Notes under the pieces: generated by a model
Told to the model about the DNA's origin: nothing
The model's input: the letters and a program-made list of their open reading frames with translations, nothing else
Databases searched by the model: none
Part shown: positions 1-7,203 of the stretch, in pieces
How positions within the stretch are numbered: position 1 is the stretch's first letter
Layout: each line of letters begins with the position of its first letter
Made by a program: the position numbers and the translations under genes
Source: a virus
IMG/VR virus record: IMGVR_UViG_3300026116_000098
Location: 1 to 23,231 of that record
Length of the DNA: 23,231 nt
Reading direction: 5' to 3' (one strand)

Positions 1-772
1 AATAGAATCTATTTTAACTGGGAAGTTTTATATTGGTAGCGCTACCTACTTTTGTCCTAGAAGAGCCCAGCATTCTCATCACTTAAAAAAGGGCACGCAT
101 AATAACCCTAAATTACAACACCATGTTAACAAATACGGATACGACGACTTGCTGTTTTCCTTTATAGAAAAGGATTTGACCGATGAAGAATTAATACCAA
201 GAGAGCAGCATTATATAGATGTACTTAACCCGTGGTTTAATATACATAAAATAGCTCAGTCTCCAAAAGGATTAAAAAGGACGCCAGAGCAAATACAAAA
301 TATGGTTAATGGAAGATTAGCTAAAAGCGGATACCCAAAAGGTAGATTTGTTTCCGAAGAAACCAGAAAAAAGCTAGGGGATGCTCATAGAGGAAAGAAA
401 CTGTCGCCAGAGCATATACAATTAATAAAAAAAAGAAACACAGGGGTTGTTCCATCTGCTGAAACAAGAGAAAAAATCAGACTCGCTTCTACTGGAAGGC
501 TTCATTCTGATGAATCAAGAAAAAAGATGAGCGAAGCCGCTATAGGGAATAAAAATTGGATGCACATAGATTACAAGTCTCCTATTAGGAGCGAAAAGCT
601 AAGGAAAGCCTTCTCTAAACCTGTTCTTCAGTTTAAAGATGGGGTTTTTATAAAAGAGTGGGCATCAAAAAAGGAAGCAAGTGTAGTGTTAAAGCTTAGC
701 TATGGAAATATTTGGCAATGTATTAATGGAAGAAGAAAAACTACTGGAGGTTATTCATGGAAATTAAAATAA
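1..772 (+). CDS. GIY-YIG homing endonuclease with NUMOD3/NUMOD1 repeats (5' partial)
   Basis: The frame is open from the left edge (codons start at base 2), so the true start and the first GIY of the catalytic motif lie outside. Visible first is the FYIGS half of the GIY-YIG core, then the family pattern of basic residues and HHLKKGTHNNPKLQ, then KYGYDDLLFSF, and REQHYID, whose Glu is the expected metal-binding residue. After this come about three NUMOD3-type DNA-binding repeats (SEETRKKLGDAHRGKK, SAETREKIRLASTGR, SDESRKKMSEAAIGNKN) and a C-terminal NUMOD1 segment (KPVLQF ... GGYSWKLK). This is the usual architecture of free-standing phage homing endonucleases, which cut a specific site and spread by repair. 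Its last bases overlap the start of the next gene. The TTG at 149 is only an in-frame codon, not the start. Confidence 0.9.
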   Translation, partial: IESILTGKFYIGSATYFCPRRAQHSHHLKKGTHNNPKLQHHVNKYGYDDLLFSFIEKDLTDEELIPREQHYIDVLNPWFNIHKIAQSPKGLKRTPEQIQNMVNGRLAKSGYPKGRFVSEETRKKLGDAHRGKKLSPEHIQLIKKRNTGVVPSAETREKIRLASTGRLHSDESRKKMSEAAIGNKNWMHIDYKSPIRSEKLRKAFSKPVLQFKDGVFIKEWASKKEASVVLKLSYGNIWQCINGRRKTTGGYSWKLK

Positions 773-1131
773 TGTCAGAGCAAGCTGTGCAGGCGTGTAT
801 TGTGAAATTTTACAACAACACCTATTGCCTCGCTCATCATTCTCCACGCTGCCTAATCTTAGCTATCCCCAACGGAGGAGAAAGGAACAAGGTTAACGCG
901 ATGATGTCGATAGCGGCTGGTGAATATGCGGGGGCGAGTGATTTACTTGTTATACATTATGGAAAAGTTATATTTGTAGAGCTGAAAACCCCTGAAGCAT
1001 ACGCAAAAAAGAAAAATCATGGGCAATCGGATGCGCAAATAAAATTTCAGGGCCACATTGAAAATATAGGGTTCCCTTATTATATAATAACATCATTAGA
1101 GGAGTTTAAAAATATTATAGCAACAATATGA
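757..1131 (+). CDS. VRR-NUC domain nuclease
   Basis: A 124-residue protein that is almost entirely one VRR-NUC domain, a PD-(D/E)xK nuclease fold seen in phage proteins and in FAN1-type enzymes. Visible are IPNGGERNKVNA (about 37-48), GASDLLVIHYGK with D62, VELKTP with E75 and K77, and a Gln in SDAQIKF (94), matching the D-ExK-Q active site. The length is normal for stand-alone phage VRR-NUC proteins, which are thought to act on branched or flapped DNA. The chosen ATG at 757 has GGAGG six bases upstream; a second in-frame ATG at 772 forms a TAATG junction with the previous gene and is also possible. The end overlaps the next gene by ATGA. Confidence 0.88.
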   Translation: MEIKIMSEQAVQACIVKFYNNTYCLAHHSPRCLILAIPNGGERNKVNAMMSIAAGEYAGASDLLVIHYGKVIFVELKTPEAYAKKKNHGQSDAQIKFQGHIENIGFPYYIITSLEEFKNIIATI

Positions 1132-1400
1132 AAGGCATCTTTCCAACATACAATGAGTTTAAATCGTTTAACGACGATTGGCGTAAGCACCTTAACAAGG
1201 AGCCTCAACACAAGTTTATAGTTGGATTTTATTATCCATTTGCAATACTTGGGTTGTTATTGGTGTATGGATTTCTCTTTGGAGCCATATCTTCAGCAAA
1301 GGAAAGAAGCAGGAAATCCTACCATAAAAACCCTGAAAAATACAGAAAAGTTATAAAAGAAGGTATTTTTTTTGACACCGTTGAATACCATGAAAGATAG
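1128..1400 (+). CDS. small single-pass membrane protein, unknown function
   Basis: A 90-residue protein that starts inside the ATGA at the end of the nuclease gene, which indicates translational coupling. Residues about 30-54 (FIVGFYYPFAILGLLLVYGF and on) are strongly hydrophobic and should form one membrane segment. A basic stretch follows (SSAKERSRKSYHKNPEKYRK), which by the positive-inside rule suggests a cytoplasmic C-terminus. There is no signal cleavage motif. I do not recognise a family. The last 11 bases overlap the next gene. Confidence 0.7.
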   Translation: MKGIFPTYNEFKSFNDDWRKHLNKEPQHKFIVGFYYPFAILGLLLVYGFLFGAISSAKERSRKSYHKNPEKYRKVIKEGIFFDTVEYHER

Positions 1401-1608
1401 AATTATAGAAATAGGAACTGTTGCTATACACGAGATGGCCAGGACATGTGCTAGAGAAAAAGCTGTAGTGATCATTGAGAATGAAAAGCAAAATCCTTTT
1501 AATGACAGTCCAGAGTTATTCATTACTAACCCTTACCAAATAGATAGCGGTATAGTTTTAAGCGGCAAGGAAAAAAGAAGACTAAGGAGAAAAAATAAAA
1601 AGAAATGA
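1390..1608 (+). CDS. small hypothetical protein with basic tail
   Basis: A 72-residue protein from the ATG at 1390 (MKDRIIEIGTVAIHEMARTC). A longer reading from a TTG at 1372 is less likely because the ATG sits at the usual short overlap. The body is mixed helical; the C-terminus is very basic (GKEKRRLRRKNKKK), suggesting nucleic-acid contact. It overlaps the previous gene by 11 bases and the next by 4 (ATGA), so it belongs to the coupled operon. No family recognised. Confidence 0.65.
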   Translation: MKDRIIEIGTVAIHEMARTCAREKAVVIIENEKQNPFNDSPELFITNPYQIDSGIVLSGKEKRRLRRKNKKK

Positions 1609-1820
1609 CACTACAAAAGAAAGCGCATGAACTTATTTTTATCAGCCAAATAAACAGAGATGGAAGCGGCACGCATCCTGTGGCTGAAAGCTACTTAAAA
1701 ACGATGCTCGAAAACAAGTTTTGCAAAGACGATATTTTTGAAGTAAGATGCTTGTCGTTAACAGAAAAAACATATATTGCGATGGGGTTCAATAGTTTTA
1801 TAGTTAGGTTAAAAGAATAG
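1605..1820 (+). CDS. small hypothetical protein
   Basis: A 71-residue protein beginning at the ATGA overlap with the previous stop. It contains a central GSGTHPVAESYLKTML segment and alternating hydrophobic residues toward the end (YIAMGFNSFIVRL), looking like a compact alpha/beta fold. There is no signal peptide or membrane segment. I do not recognise it. The next gene starts seven bases after its stop, within the same operon. Confidence 0.6.
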   Translation: MTLQKKAHELIFISQINRDGSGTHPVAESYLKTMLENKFCKDDIFEVRCLSLTEKTYIAMGFNSFIVRLKE

Positions 1821-1826
1821 AACATT

Positions 1827-2672
1827 ATGAGCAAAAAGAAAAAAGTAAAAAAGCGTATTAGTAAGCCACGCGCCCGCCGCCCAAAAAAAGGCGTCCGGTT
1901 CATCGCGCGTAGGTTGCAAAAGCAATACAAATCACGTTACCCTAATTATACATCTGCTTTATCTGATGCACGGTTAGTATTAGCGCAGATACGTGATGCC
2001 GGCGAAAAGGTAAATGTTAAAAACATACTTGACAAGACGCGAGAGAAGAAAGCAAAAAAAGAAACGGCACCGCAGCTTCCACCCGAAATGCGGCAGGAGA
2101 TAGATTACTTTAACTTGGAGGATTACATTAAATATATTGCTGACACACCGAAGTCTATTTATTTTATAAGCAAAATATTCCCATCGACGTTAAAGCAACA
2201 GGTAAGGGGAGGAGGAAATTACAGCTATAATGAACTATTTGCCGACTTCGTTGGTTATATGAACGAAATCCAAAGTAACAGTTCTAGTGCGGCAGGAGAT
2301 AGATATGTGCCGGATTTGTATTTGGCTACCGTTACAACAAAAGACCCTGTGTTTATTGATGGCAAATGGATTGCTGAAATAATCTACATGAGTCAAATTG
2401 ACTACGGCTGGGATGCAAGCAATGCGGGGAATGTTCCTGCTCCGAACATTATTGCGCCACCAGTCCAAGGACAACAGGAACCGACAGCATCGGCAGAAGA
2501 AGCAGTAAAAGAACAAGGCCCAGAACAAGGTGAAATAGAACGGTTGCGGTTAGAATTGGAACTGGAAAAAGAAAAAAACAAGAAACTAGCAGGCCGTATG
2601 GAGTACATTAAAGAACTTCGTTCGCTAGGCTTTACTAATGAGGAAATTAAAGAGGAGTTAAAAAAGTTGTAA
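1827..2672 (+). CDS. basic coiled-coil protein, unknown function
   Basis: A 281-residue protein in three visible parts. The N-terminus (1-45) is extremely basic (MSKKKKVKKRISKPRARRPKK), likely to bind nucleic acid. The middle (about 90-205) looks globular, with LEDYIKYIADTPKSIYFI and a DGKWIAEIIYMSQIDYGW segment. The C-terminus has a proline/glutamine linker (about 207-235) and a long charged coiled coil (EIERLRLELELEKEKNKKL) ending in LGFTNEEIKEELKKL. It could be a replication or packaging accessory protein, but I see no catalytic motif and assign no function. It is preceded by a seven-base gap and shares a TAATG junction with the next gene. Confidence 0.7.
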   Translation: MSKKKKVKKRISKPRARRPKKGVRFIARRLQKQYKSRYPNYTSALSDARLVLAQIRDAGEKVNVKNILDKTREKKAKKETAPQLPPEMRQEIDYFNLEDYIKYIADTPKSIYFISKIFPSTLKQQVRGGGNYSYNELFADFVGYMNEIQSNSSSAAGDRYVPDLYLATVTTKDPVFIDGKWIAEIIYMSQIDYGWDASNAGNVPAPNIIAPPVQGQQEPTASAEEAVKEQGPEQGEIERLRLELELEKEKNKKLAGRMEYIKELRSLGFTNEEIKEELKKL

Positions 2673-2908
2673 TGATAGATAGAAAGAGTGGCACAATAAC
2701 AATCCCTCAACCAACTTTGGTACAGAAGGCGTTTGCTATATATTTTATTTGGCTGCACGAAGTCCAGTTTGAGTTAGCAGAAAACCATCATCCAAGTTGG
2801 AACGGATACACTAAAAAATCTTTCTCAAAAATAATAAAACTAAAGGCTAAGATGACTGATGATGAAAGAAATGAGTTGGCCGAAAAAATAAAACCTTATA
2901 AAATATAG
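2672..2908 (+). CDS. small hypothetical protein
   Basis: A 78-residue protein whose ATG overlaps the previous stop (TAATG), consistent with coupled translation. It has an aromatic, amphipathic helix (AFAIYFIWLHEVQFELA) that does not look like a clear membrane span because charged residues interrupt it, then a lysine-rich C-terminal half (KIIKLKAKMTDDERNELAEKIKPYK). No family recognised. Confidence 0.6.
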   Translation: MIDRKSGTITIPQPTLVQKAFAIYFIWLHEVQFELAENHHPSWNGYTKKSFSKIIKLKAKMTDDERNELAEKIKPYKI

Positions 2909-2910
2909 CG

Positions 2911-3129
2911 ATGCAAATAAAATTACTGACAGTCAACATCGACGATTACAATATCGTTAAGTTAATACAATCAGAATTAAAGATAACCGAAGAAGCGGCC
3001 TCTTCCTTTTTGTTTGAGGTTGGATTGGTTAATATCTTAAAATATCCAACAGGAAATGAAACAGTGGATAATGTTTTAGGGGGACACGAGTTGTTAATTA
3101 ATAAAATAAAAGGAGTGTATTGCTTATGA
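2911..3129 (+). CDS. small hypothetical protein
   Basis: A 72-residue protein starting two bases after the preceding stop. It alternates beta-like and helical stretches (MQIKLLTVNIDDYNIVKL; EEAASSFLFEVGLVNILKY). There is no signal peptide, metal site or catalytic motif. The stop overlaps the next ATG (ATGA at 3126-3129), so it is part of the same coupled run. Function unknown. Confidence 0.6.
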   Translation: MQIKLLTVNIDDYNIVKLIQSELKITEEAASSFLFEVGLVNILKYPTGNETVDNVLGGHELLINKIKGVYCL

Positions 3130-3407
3130 AAACAGCAAAAGAAATATTGTTAAACCACTTCAATGGTTTGCAACAAGAATTTTTAAGTGCAGAACACAGG
3201 CAGCCGTTTGTAGAGAAAGCTATTGCTGCAATGGAAGAATATTCAGAACAAAACTGTGATGTTATACATGACCTGTTTAACAACCCGACAAAAGAACTGA
3301 AGCCGTTAGAAGATTTGTGGAGAAAAGAAAATTCTCCAGACAGATTTGTGATTCCAGATAGAACGAAATTTTATGAATGGATCAGATTAAAGATATTGAA
3401 AGAATGA
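3126..3407 (+). CDS. small hypothetical protein
   Basis: A 93-residue protein. The ATG at 3126 lies in an ATGA overlap with the previous gene and is preferred to a TTG at 3120. It is largely helical: MKTAKEILLNHFNGLQQEFL, then EKAIAAMEEYSEQN, then a C-terminal KFYEWIRLKILKE. Many small phage proteins of Bacteroidetes have this type of MKTAKEIL start, but I cannot name a function. It ends in an ATGA overlap with the polymerase-like gene. Confidence 0.6.
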   Translation: MKTAKEILLNHFNGLQQEFLSAEHRQPFVEKAIAAMEEYSEQNCDVIHDLFNNPTKELKPLEDLWRKENSPDRFVIPDRTKFYEWIRLKILKE

Positions 3408-4234
3408 GCAACTATGTAAAACTCCCCGCCAAACGCCATTTTATCCGGTTTGAAAAAACACCAGAACGTTATGACCTGTCTGTAAATACACAAATAGGGA
3501 ACCGAACCGCCTTTCGTGAGCACTATACTGGTGGAAGAAAAAAGCTGATCGTTTATGAAAAAATGATCAGCACTACGGCCAAGAAGCAAAATCTTAGCTT
3601 GGGTAAGCTGCCAAACAAAAGGTTCACGGCGTTTTTAGGGAGGTTCAACAAGCAGTTGTATAAACGGTTCCGAACAATTCCAGAACTATATTCTATAAAT
3701 ATTAATTTTACCGGAGCCAGCAGAGGTCGGAACGATGAGTTATGGGAAAGCATGCCTGATGGCAGATACTTCTACAACGTCGATGTTAAAAAAGCTTATT
3801 GGCAAATCGGGTATAAATTAGGCTACACTGATCATTCCATTTACATTGACTTTATAGAAAATGATTTATTTAAGCCGGCCCTACGTTACTGTTTTTCTTT
3901 TCTCGCCAGGCAAAACTATATGGTGTACCGAAAGGGAAGGAAAGAGAATAGGATTGATTGCTCTACCGATGTGCTAAAAAAGGTGTACGAGAATGTCCGT
4001 AAACAATTGTATTGTGAGATTGATCAGGCAAAATCGGGATTGGAGAATGTGATTGAGTGGAACATTGATGGGGTGAGCGTGTTAAAGGCGGATTTGGAAA
4101 CAGTTATGAGCCGGTTTAAAGAGCAAAAGCTAATAATCAAAGTTGTTGAGTGCCGAAAGATTGATGAATGGACCTATTCGTATGGGCATGATGGTAGGGT
4201 GAAAAATTTTAAGGTGAAGAGGGGCGAGAATTAA
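3404..4234 (+). CDS. putative polymerase-palm-like phage protein
   Basis: A 276-residue protein from the ATG at 3404, chosen because it makes the ATGA junction seen throughout this operon; an in-frame ATG at 3377 would overlap by 31 bases. Two motifs stand out: YFYNVDVKKAYWQIGY (about 122-137) and EWNIDGVSV (about 218-226). They resemble motif A (DxxxxYP type) and motif C (DTD type) of family B DNA polymerase palms, with D127 and D222 in the metal-ligand places, although the sequence is much shorter than a polymerase and no exonuclease domain is present. I recall similar unnamed proteins in Bacteroides phages. The polymerase link is inference; it may be a degenerate or new nucleotidyltransferase. 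It is the last gene of the operon before the TnpB insertion. Confidence 0.6.
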   Translation: MSNYVKLPAKRHFIRFEKTPERYDLSVNTQIGNRTAFREHYTGGRKKLIVYEKMISTTAKKQNLSLGKLPNKRFTAFLGRFNKQLYKRFRTIPELYSININFTGASRGRNDELWESMPDGRYFYNVDVKKAYWQIGYKLGYTDHSIYIDFIENDLFKPALRYCFSFLARQNYMVYRKGRKENRIDCSTDVLKKVYENVRKQLYCEIDQAKSGLENVIEWNIDGVSVLKADLETVMSRFKEQKLIIKVVECRKIDEWTYSYGHDGRVKNFKVKRGEN

Positions 4235-4260
4235 TTCGCTGTAAATATATTGTTATACTA

Positions 4261-5427
4261 ATGTTTCGTACTTATAAATACCGTATCTATCCAACTGCTG
4301 AGCAAGCGGAGTTAATCAACAAACATATTGGTTGCGTAAGATTTGTGTATAATTTAGCGTTGGAAACTAAGATAGCGGCATACAAAAGCAATAAGGTTAA
4401 CTTGACAGCTTTTGATTTGATAAATCAGTTACCGGAATTAAAAAAGGAGTATTTGTGGTTAAAAGAAGCCGGCTCTCATTCATTACAACAATCAATAATA
4501 AATCTAGACAAAGCGTACAAATATTTTTTCAAAGGCGCAGGGTTTCCAAAGTTTAAAAAGAAATCAGGCAAACAATCTTTTAATATTCCTGTTAACGTGA
4601 AGGTAATTGTTGATAAATTAATTATCGCTAAGTTTCAAGAGGGAATAAAAATAAACCTTCACCGACCAATAAAAGGGGGTATAAGGCAGGCTACAATTAG
4701 CAAAACATCTACAGGTAAATATTTTGCATCTATACTTTGTGAAACAAATACACCGATACCCGAAAAACAACCTATTAAAGAACAAACAACAGTAGGCATT
4801 GATTTAGGTCTTAAAACTTTTCTTGTAACCTCCGATGGCAAAGAATATGCTAATCCTAAATATTTACGTGATGCAATGAGCAAATTAAAGTACGTGCAAC
4901 GTAGGTATTCAAAATATAAAGGAAAGCGCACAAAACACAGATTGACCGTATTGCATGAAAGGATTGCTAATAAGCGTAGAGATTTTTTACACAAAACTTC
5001 AAGCGAACTAATCAATAACCACGATAGTATAGCGATAGAAGATTTGAATATACAAGGCATGATGGCAAACCATAAACTCGCTGGAGCTATTGGTGATGTT
5101 GCCTGGGCTTCCTTTGTAACTATGCTGGAATACAAAGCGGAATGGTACGGAAAGAATATTTTACGAATTGGTCGTTTTGAGCCTAGTAGTAAAACGTGTT
5201 CTGTATGCGGCACAATTAACAAAGAGTTATCGTTATCCGACCGCGAATGGATTTGCAGTTGCGGCTCTATACTTAATCGTGATGTTAATGCTGCCATAAA
5301 TATTAAAATTTTCGCACTTAAAAATTTAAATGTGTCTAGAACGGATACTCAAACTTGTAACGAGCTGCCCTGTATTAATAAGGGAGTGTTGACTTACGAA
5401 GCCCACCCGCCTTTAGGCAAAGGGTAG
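4261..5427 (+). CDS. tnpB: TnpB RNA-guided nuclease (IS200/IS605 family, lone)
   Basis: A full-length 388-residue TnpB, a transposon-encoded nuclease guided by omega-RNA. The N-terminal helix-turn-helix/WED region starts MFRTYKYRIYPTAEQ. The RuvC active site is complete: D181 in GIDLGLKTF, E260 in IAIEDLNIQGM, and D341 in NRDVNAAINI. The zinc finger has C313, C316, C332 and C334 (CSVCG ... CSCG). The C-terminus EAHPPLGKG is of the kind encoded by the omega-RNA scaffold. There is no TnpA transposase, so this is an IS1341-like, tnpB-only element. It lies 26 bases after the operon upstream and converges on the DGR operon. It could be a mobile insertion or a gene kept by the phage. Confidence 0.93.
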   Translation: MFRTYKYRIYPTAEQAELINKHIGCVRFVYNLALETKIAAYKSNKVNLTAFDLINQLPELKKEYLWLKEAGSHSLQQSIINLDKAYKYFFKGAGFPKFKKKSGKQSFNIPVNVKVIVDKLIIAKFQEGIKINLHRPIKGGIRQATISKTSTGKYFASILCETNTPIPEKQPIKEQTTVGIDLGLKTFLVTSDGKEYANPKYLRDAMSKLKYVQRRYSKYKGKRTKHRLTVLHERIANKRRDFLHKTSSELINNHDSIAIEDLNIQGMMANHKLAGAIGDVAWASFVTMLEYKAEWYGKNILRIGRFEPSSKTCSVCGTINKELSLSDREWICSCGSILNRDVNAAINIKIFALKNLNVSRTDTQTCNELPCINKGVLTYEAHPPLGKG

Positions 5428-5440
5428 TCCACTTGAACGT
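5290..5440 (+). ncRNA. probable omega-RNA / right end of the TnpB element
   Basis: TnpB guide RNAs normally overlap the 3' end of tnpB and run to the element's right end, with the guide taken from the flank. Here the last codons and the following bases form a nested hairpin: ACCC (5405-5408) pairs with GGGT (5422-5425), enclosing GCC-TTTA-GGC (5409-5418). This is followed by TAGTCCACTTGAAC, which resembles right ends of this family. The left limit is a guess, and the right limit, placed near 5438, is uncertain. The guide would then be the bases just after it, starting about CGTCGCAGTT. Confidence 0.4.
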
Positions 5441-5522
5441 CGCAGTTATTTTGAAGACGAGTACAGATATGGGAATTTGCCTTTAATATAAATTGTTTTA
5501 ACTGTGATTTTTTAATTATTTA

Positions 5523-5735
5523 TTATACCCTGTCTGCGTCACCATTGTTTAATTTGACTATTCTTTTATCTAACAACAATTGTTGCACCTCTTTTTCTGT
5601 TTTCACTTTAATATTTCCTTGTTTATCAGCAAACTCGTATGTTCTGTTACTCCACCAAGTAACACGATATTGTACGTTTTTAACCAAAACATCACAGTTA
5701 TGCGGAAGGCGGGGGAATATGCGTTCGTCACCCAT
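5523..5735 (-). CDS. small hypothetical protein, last gene of the DGR operon
   Basis: A 70-residue protein. It starts two bases after the stop of the 102-residue gene, so it is the last gene of the DGR-strand operon. The sequence alternates short beta-like stretches (CDVLVKNVQYRVTWWSNRTYEF, NIKVKTEKEVQQLLLDKRIVKLN), suggesting a small SH3/Tudor-like barrel. It is of a size and type found among phage proteins, but I do not recognise a family. It converges with tnpB on the other strand, with about 95 bases between the two stops and no clear hairpin terminator in that gap. Confidence 0.6.
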   Translation of the reverse strand: MGDERIFPRLPHNCDVLVKNVQYRVTWWSNRTYEFADKQGNIKVKTEKEVQQLLLDKRIVKLNNGDADRV

Positions 5736-5737
5736 AA

Positions 5738-6046
5738 TTACGAAAATGAAAACCGTTTGTTGTCTTTAATTATTTTAGTTTCAAATGGAAATCCATCCTG
5801 TGGTATTTGTTGCACTTGATCTATGAGTATGTTTGATACAGTGAACAAAACGTGAAATGTTTCATTAATAGATATCTGAAGATGAAGGCATTTATTCCTT
5901 CCTTTGTCTTTAGGGTATTTTGAATCTACAATTCTGAATTTGTAAACTTTTATAGTTGTATTGAAAACTTCATCCATATCAATCCTTTTCCCAACATAAG
6001 CAGACGAGGCCGTGTCTATTCCAAAATCTTTAAACTGTTTTGTCAT
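5738..6046 (-). CDS. candidate DGR accessory protein (unknown, overlaps the RT gene)
   Basis: A 102-residue protein whose ATG lies 17 bases inside the end of the reverse transcriptase gene, so the two are translationally linked. The chain is beta-rich: IKVYKFRIVDSKYPKDKGRNKC, LHLQISINETFHVLFTVSNI, then a charged IPQDGFPFETKIIKDNKRFSFS ending. The conserved-looking LFTVSNILIDQVQQIP and FPFETKI parts recall a small family I remember from Bacteroidetes phages and prophages, possibly OB-like. It is not an Avd protein, which is a four-helix bundle. The placement suggests help to the reverse transcriptase or cDNA, but this is inference. Confidence 0.6.
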   Translation of the reverse strand: MTKQFKDFGIDTASSAYVGKRIDMDEVFNTTIKVYKFRIVDSKYPKDKGRNKCLHLQISINETFHVLFTVSNILIDQVQQIPQDGFPFETKIIKDNKRFSFS

Positions 6047-6992
6047 GTAATAATTTTTTTAATAAGTGTTTACTATTACAATGCTTTGCCCATCCATAGT
6101 ATGAATTAATTGAAGCGTCGTTTCTTCTGTTGGCAAGCATTCTTGCAAAACTCTGTTTAATTTTTTTCCTCAGAAGCGTGTGCGTGTGAAAAAACACATA
6201 CCCAACAAAATCAACTCCGCGAGCTACAACCGGAAACACTTGATAATTATCCTTAACGGTAAGTTTCAAGTGTTGTATTAAATAGTCTGCTATATCACTA
6301 CGAAGTTGGTGCAAATACAATTTACTATCCGAGAAAACAACGATATCGTCAGCATATCTAAAATAATGCTTTACACGCTTTTCTTCTTTAATCCAATGGT
6401 CAAAATAGGTAAGATAAAAGTTTGCGAAGAACTGACTGAGATAGTTGCCGATAGGTACACCATTCGTACTGTCAATAATTTCATCCAATAACCATAATAA
6501 ATCTTGATCTTTAAATTTTCTCCTTAATAAGGATTTTAAAACAGCGTGGTCAATATTTGGATAAAACTTCTTTATGTCCAGTTTAAGACAATATGTTGTG
6601 CCCTCCACATCTTTTAATGCCACCTTAACCGATCGTGCTGCCCCATGTATCCCTTTATGTTTTATGCAGCTGTAAGTGTCTGTTGTAAACATGTCGGTAA
6701 ATATCTTTTCCAAATTATTCATTATTGCATGATGAGCAATTCTATCTGGAAAATATGGTAAACGAAACACTTCCCTCTCTTTGGGTTCATAAATTAAAAA
6801 TGTGGAGTATGGGGAAGTTTTGTAAGTTTTATTGATAAGCATTTGTTGTAGCTTTAATAAATTACCTTCTTTATCCCTATCAAAAACTTTAATGCCGTAT
6901 TGGTCCGCTTTTCCTTTTCGGGCTTTCGCATCAGCAAGAATTAAATTTTCCATGCTGTAAATTTTTTCGTAAATATTATTTTTTCTTTTCAT
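6030..6992 (-). CDS. DGR reverse transcriptase
   Basis: A 320-residue reverse transcriptase of the diversity-generating type. It would copy the nearby template-repeat RNA into cDNA with errors at adenines. Motifs in order: LKLDIKKFYPNID (136-148, first catalytic Asp 139), VPIGNYLSQFFANFYL (179-194, with the IGxxxSQ form that marks DGR enzymes in place of the usual QG), YADD (213-216) and GVDFVGYVF (259-267). The length fits DGR enzymes, which have only fingers, palm and a short thumb. The ATG at 6992 (MKRKNNIYEKIY) is chosen; an upstream in-frame TTG at 7133 would read through the template repeat and is rejected. It follows the TR by about 105 bases and overlaps the next gene by 17. Confidence 0.95.
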   Translation of the reverse strand: MKRKNNIYEKIYSMENLILADAKARKGKADQYGIKVFDRDKEGNLLKLQQMLINKTYKTSPYSTFLIYEPKEREVFRLPYFPDRIAHHAIMNNLEKIFTDMFTTDTYSCIKHKGIHGAARSVKVALKDVEGTTYCLKLDIKKFYPNIDHAVLKSLLRRKFKDQDLLWLLDEIIDSTNGVPIGNYLSQFFANFYLTYFDHWIKEEKRVKHYFRYADDIVVFSDSKLYLHQLRSDIADYLIQHLKLTVKDNYQVFPVVARGVDFVGYVFFHTHTLLRKKIKQSFARMLANRRNDASINSYYGWAKHCNSKHLLKKLLHDKTV

Positions 6993-7057
6993 GCTTTGCT
7001 TATCAGAGGTCGCGCTCACTTTCGTTACTAACACCCTATTCTTTAATCGTTGTTTTT

Positions 7058-7072
7058 TGCCATGAAGGCAAG
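7058..7072 (-). other. small hairpin between TR and reverse transcriptase
   Basis: On the minus strand, TTGCC-TTCAT-GGCAA forms a perfect five-pair stem with a five-base loop, followed by AAAACAACG. It lies within the expected template RNA, 3' of the TR and before the reverse transcriptase start. It could be a structural part of the template RNA or a weak attenuator. There is no U-run on the transcript, so it is not a standard terminator. Confidence 0.3.
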
Positions 7073-7096
7073 GTCTGTATTGGTAATTTTTTTCCC

Positions 7097-7168
7097 GCAT
7101 AGGTGCGAGCTGCAATTCGTATTCGTGTTCCAATTATCGTAATTCGAGTTCGAGAAGCTGACACCTGA
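7097..7168 (-). repeat. DGR template repeat (TR)
   Basis: A noncoding stretch between the last target gene and the reverse transcriptase, read on the minus strand. It carries many AAY codon-like triplets (aac, aat) and aligns without gaps to a segment in each of the three target genes. In the 67-base core (7102-7168) there are 20 adenines on the coding strand; 16, 15 and 17 of these differ in VR1, VR2 and VR3, and only one non-adenine mismatch is seen. This is the signature of adenine-specific mutagenic retrohoming. Beyond 7097 the match stops (TR has GGG where the VRs have other bases). Confidence 0.95.
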
Positions 7169-7203
7169 ACACCACAGCTCTTCCAATGCACAACCTTATT
7201 AAT

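Noticed and set aside
4659-5297. 212-codon open frame antisense to tnpB
   Set aside because: It lies wholly over an intact TnpB with all catalytic residues, has no start signal and no recognisable domain; it is a shadow frame.
5428-5522. Bidirectional terminator between tnpB and the opposing operon
   Set aside because: Apart from the omega-RNA hairpin at the tnpB end, there is no GC stem followed by a T-run.
6993-7133. Upstream extension of the reverse transcriptase from a TTG at 7133
   Set aside because: It would translate the template repeat; the ATG at 6992 gives the normal DGR enzyme length.
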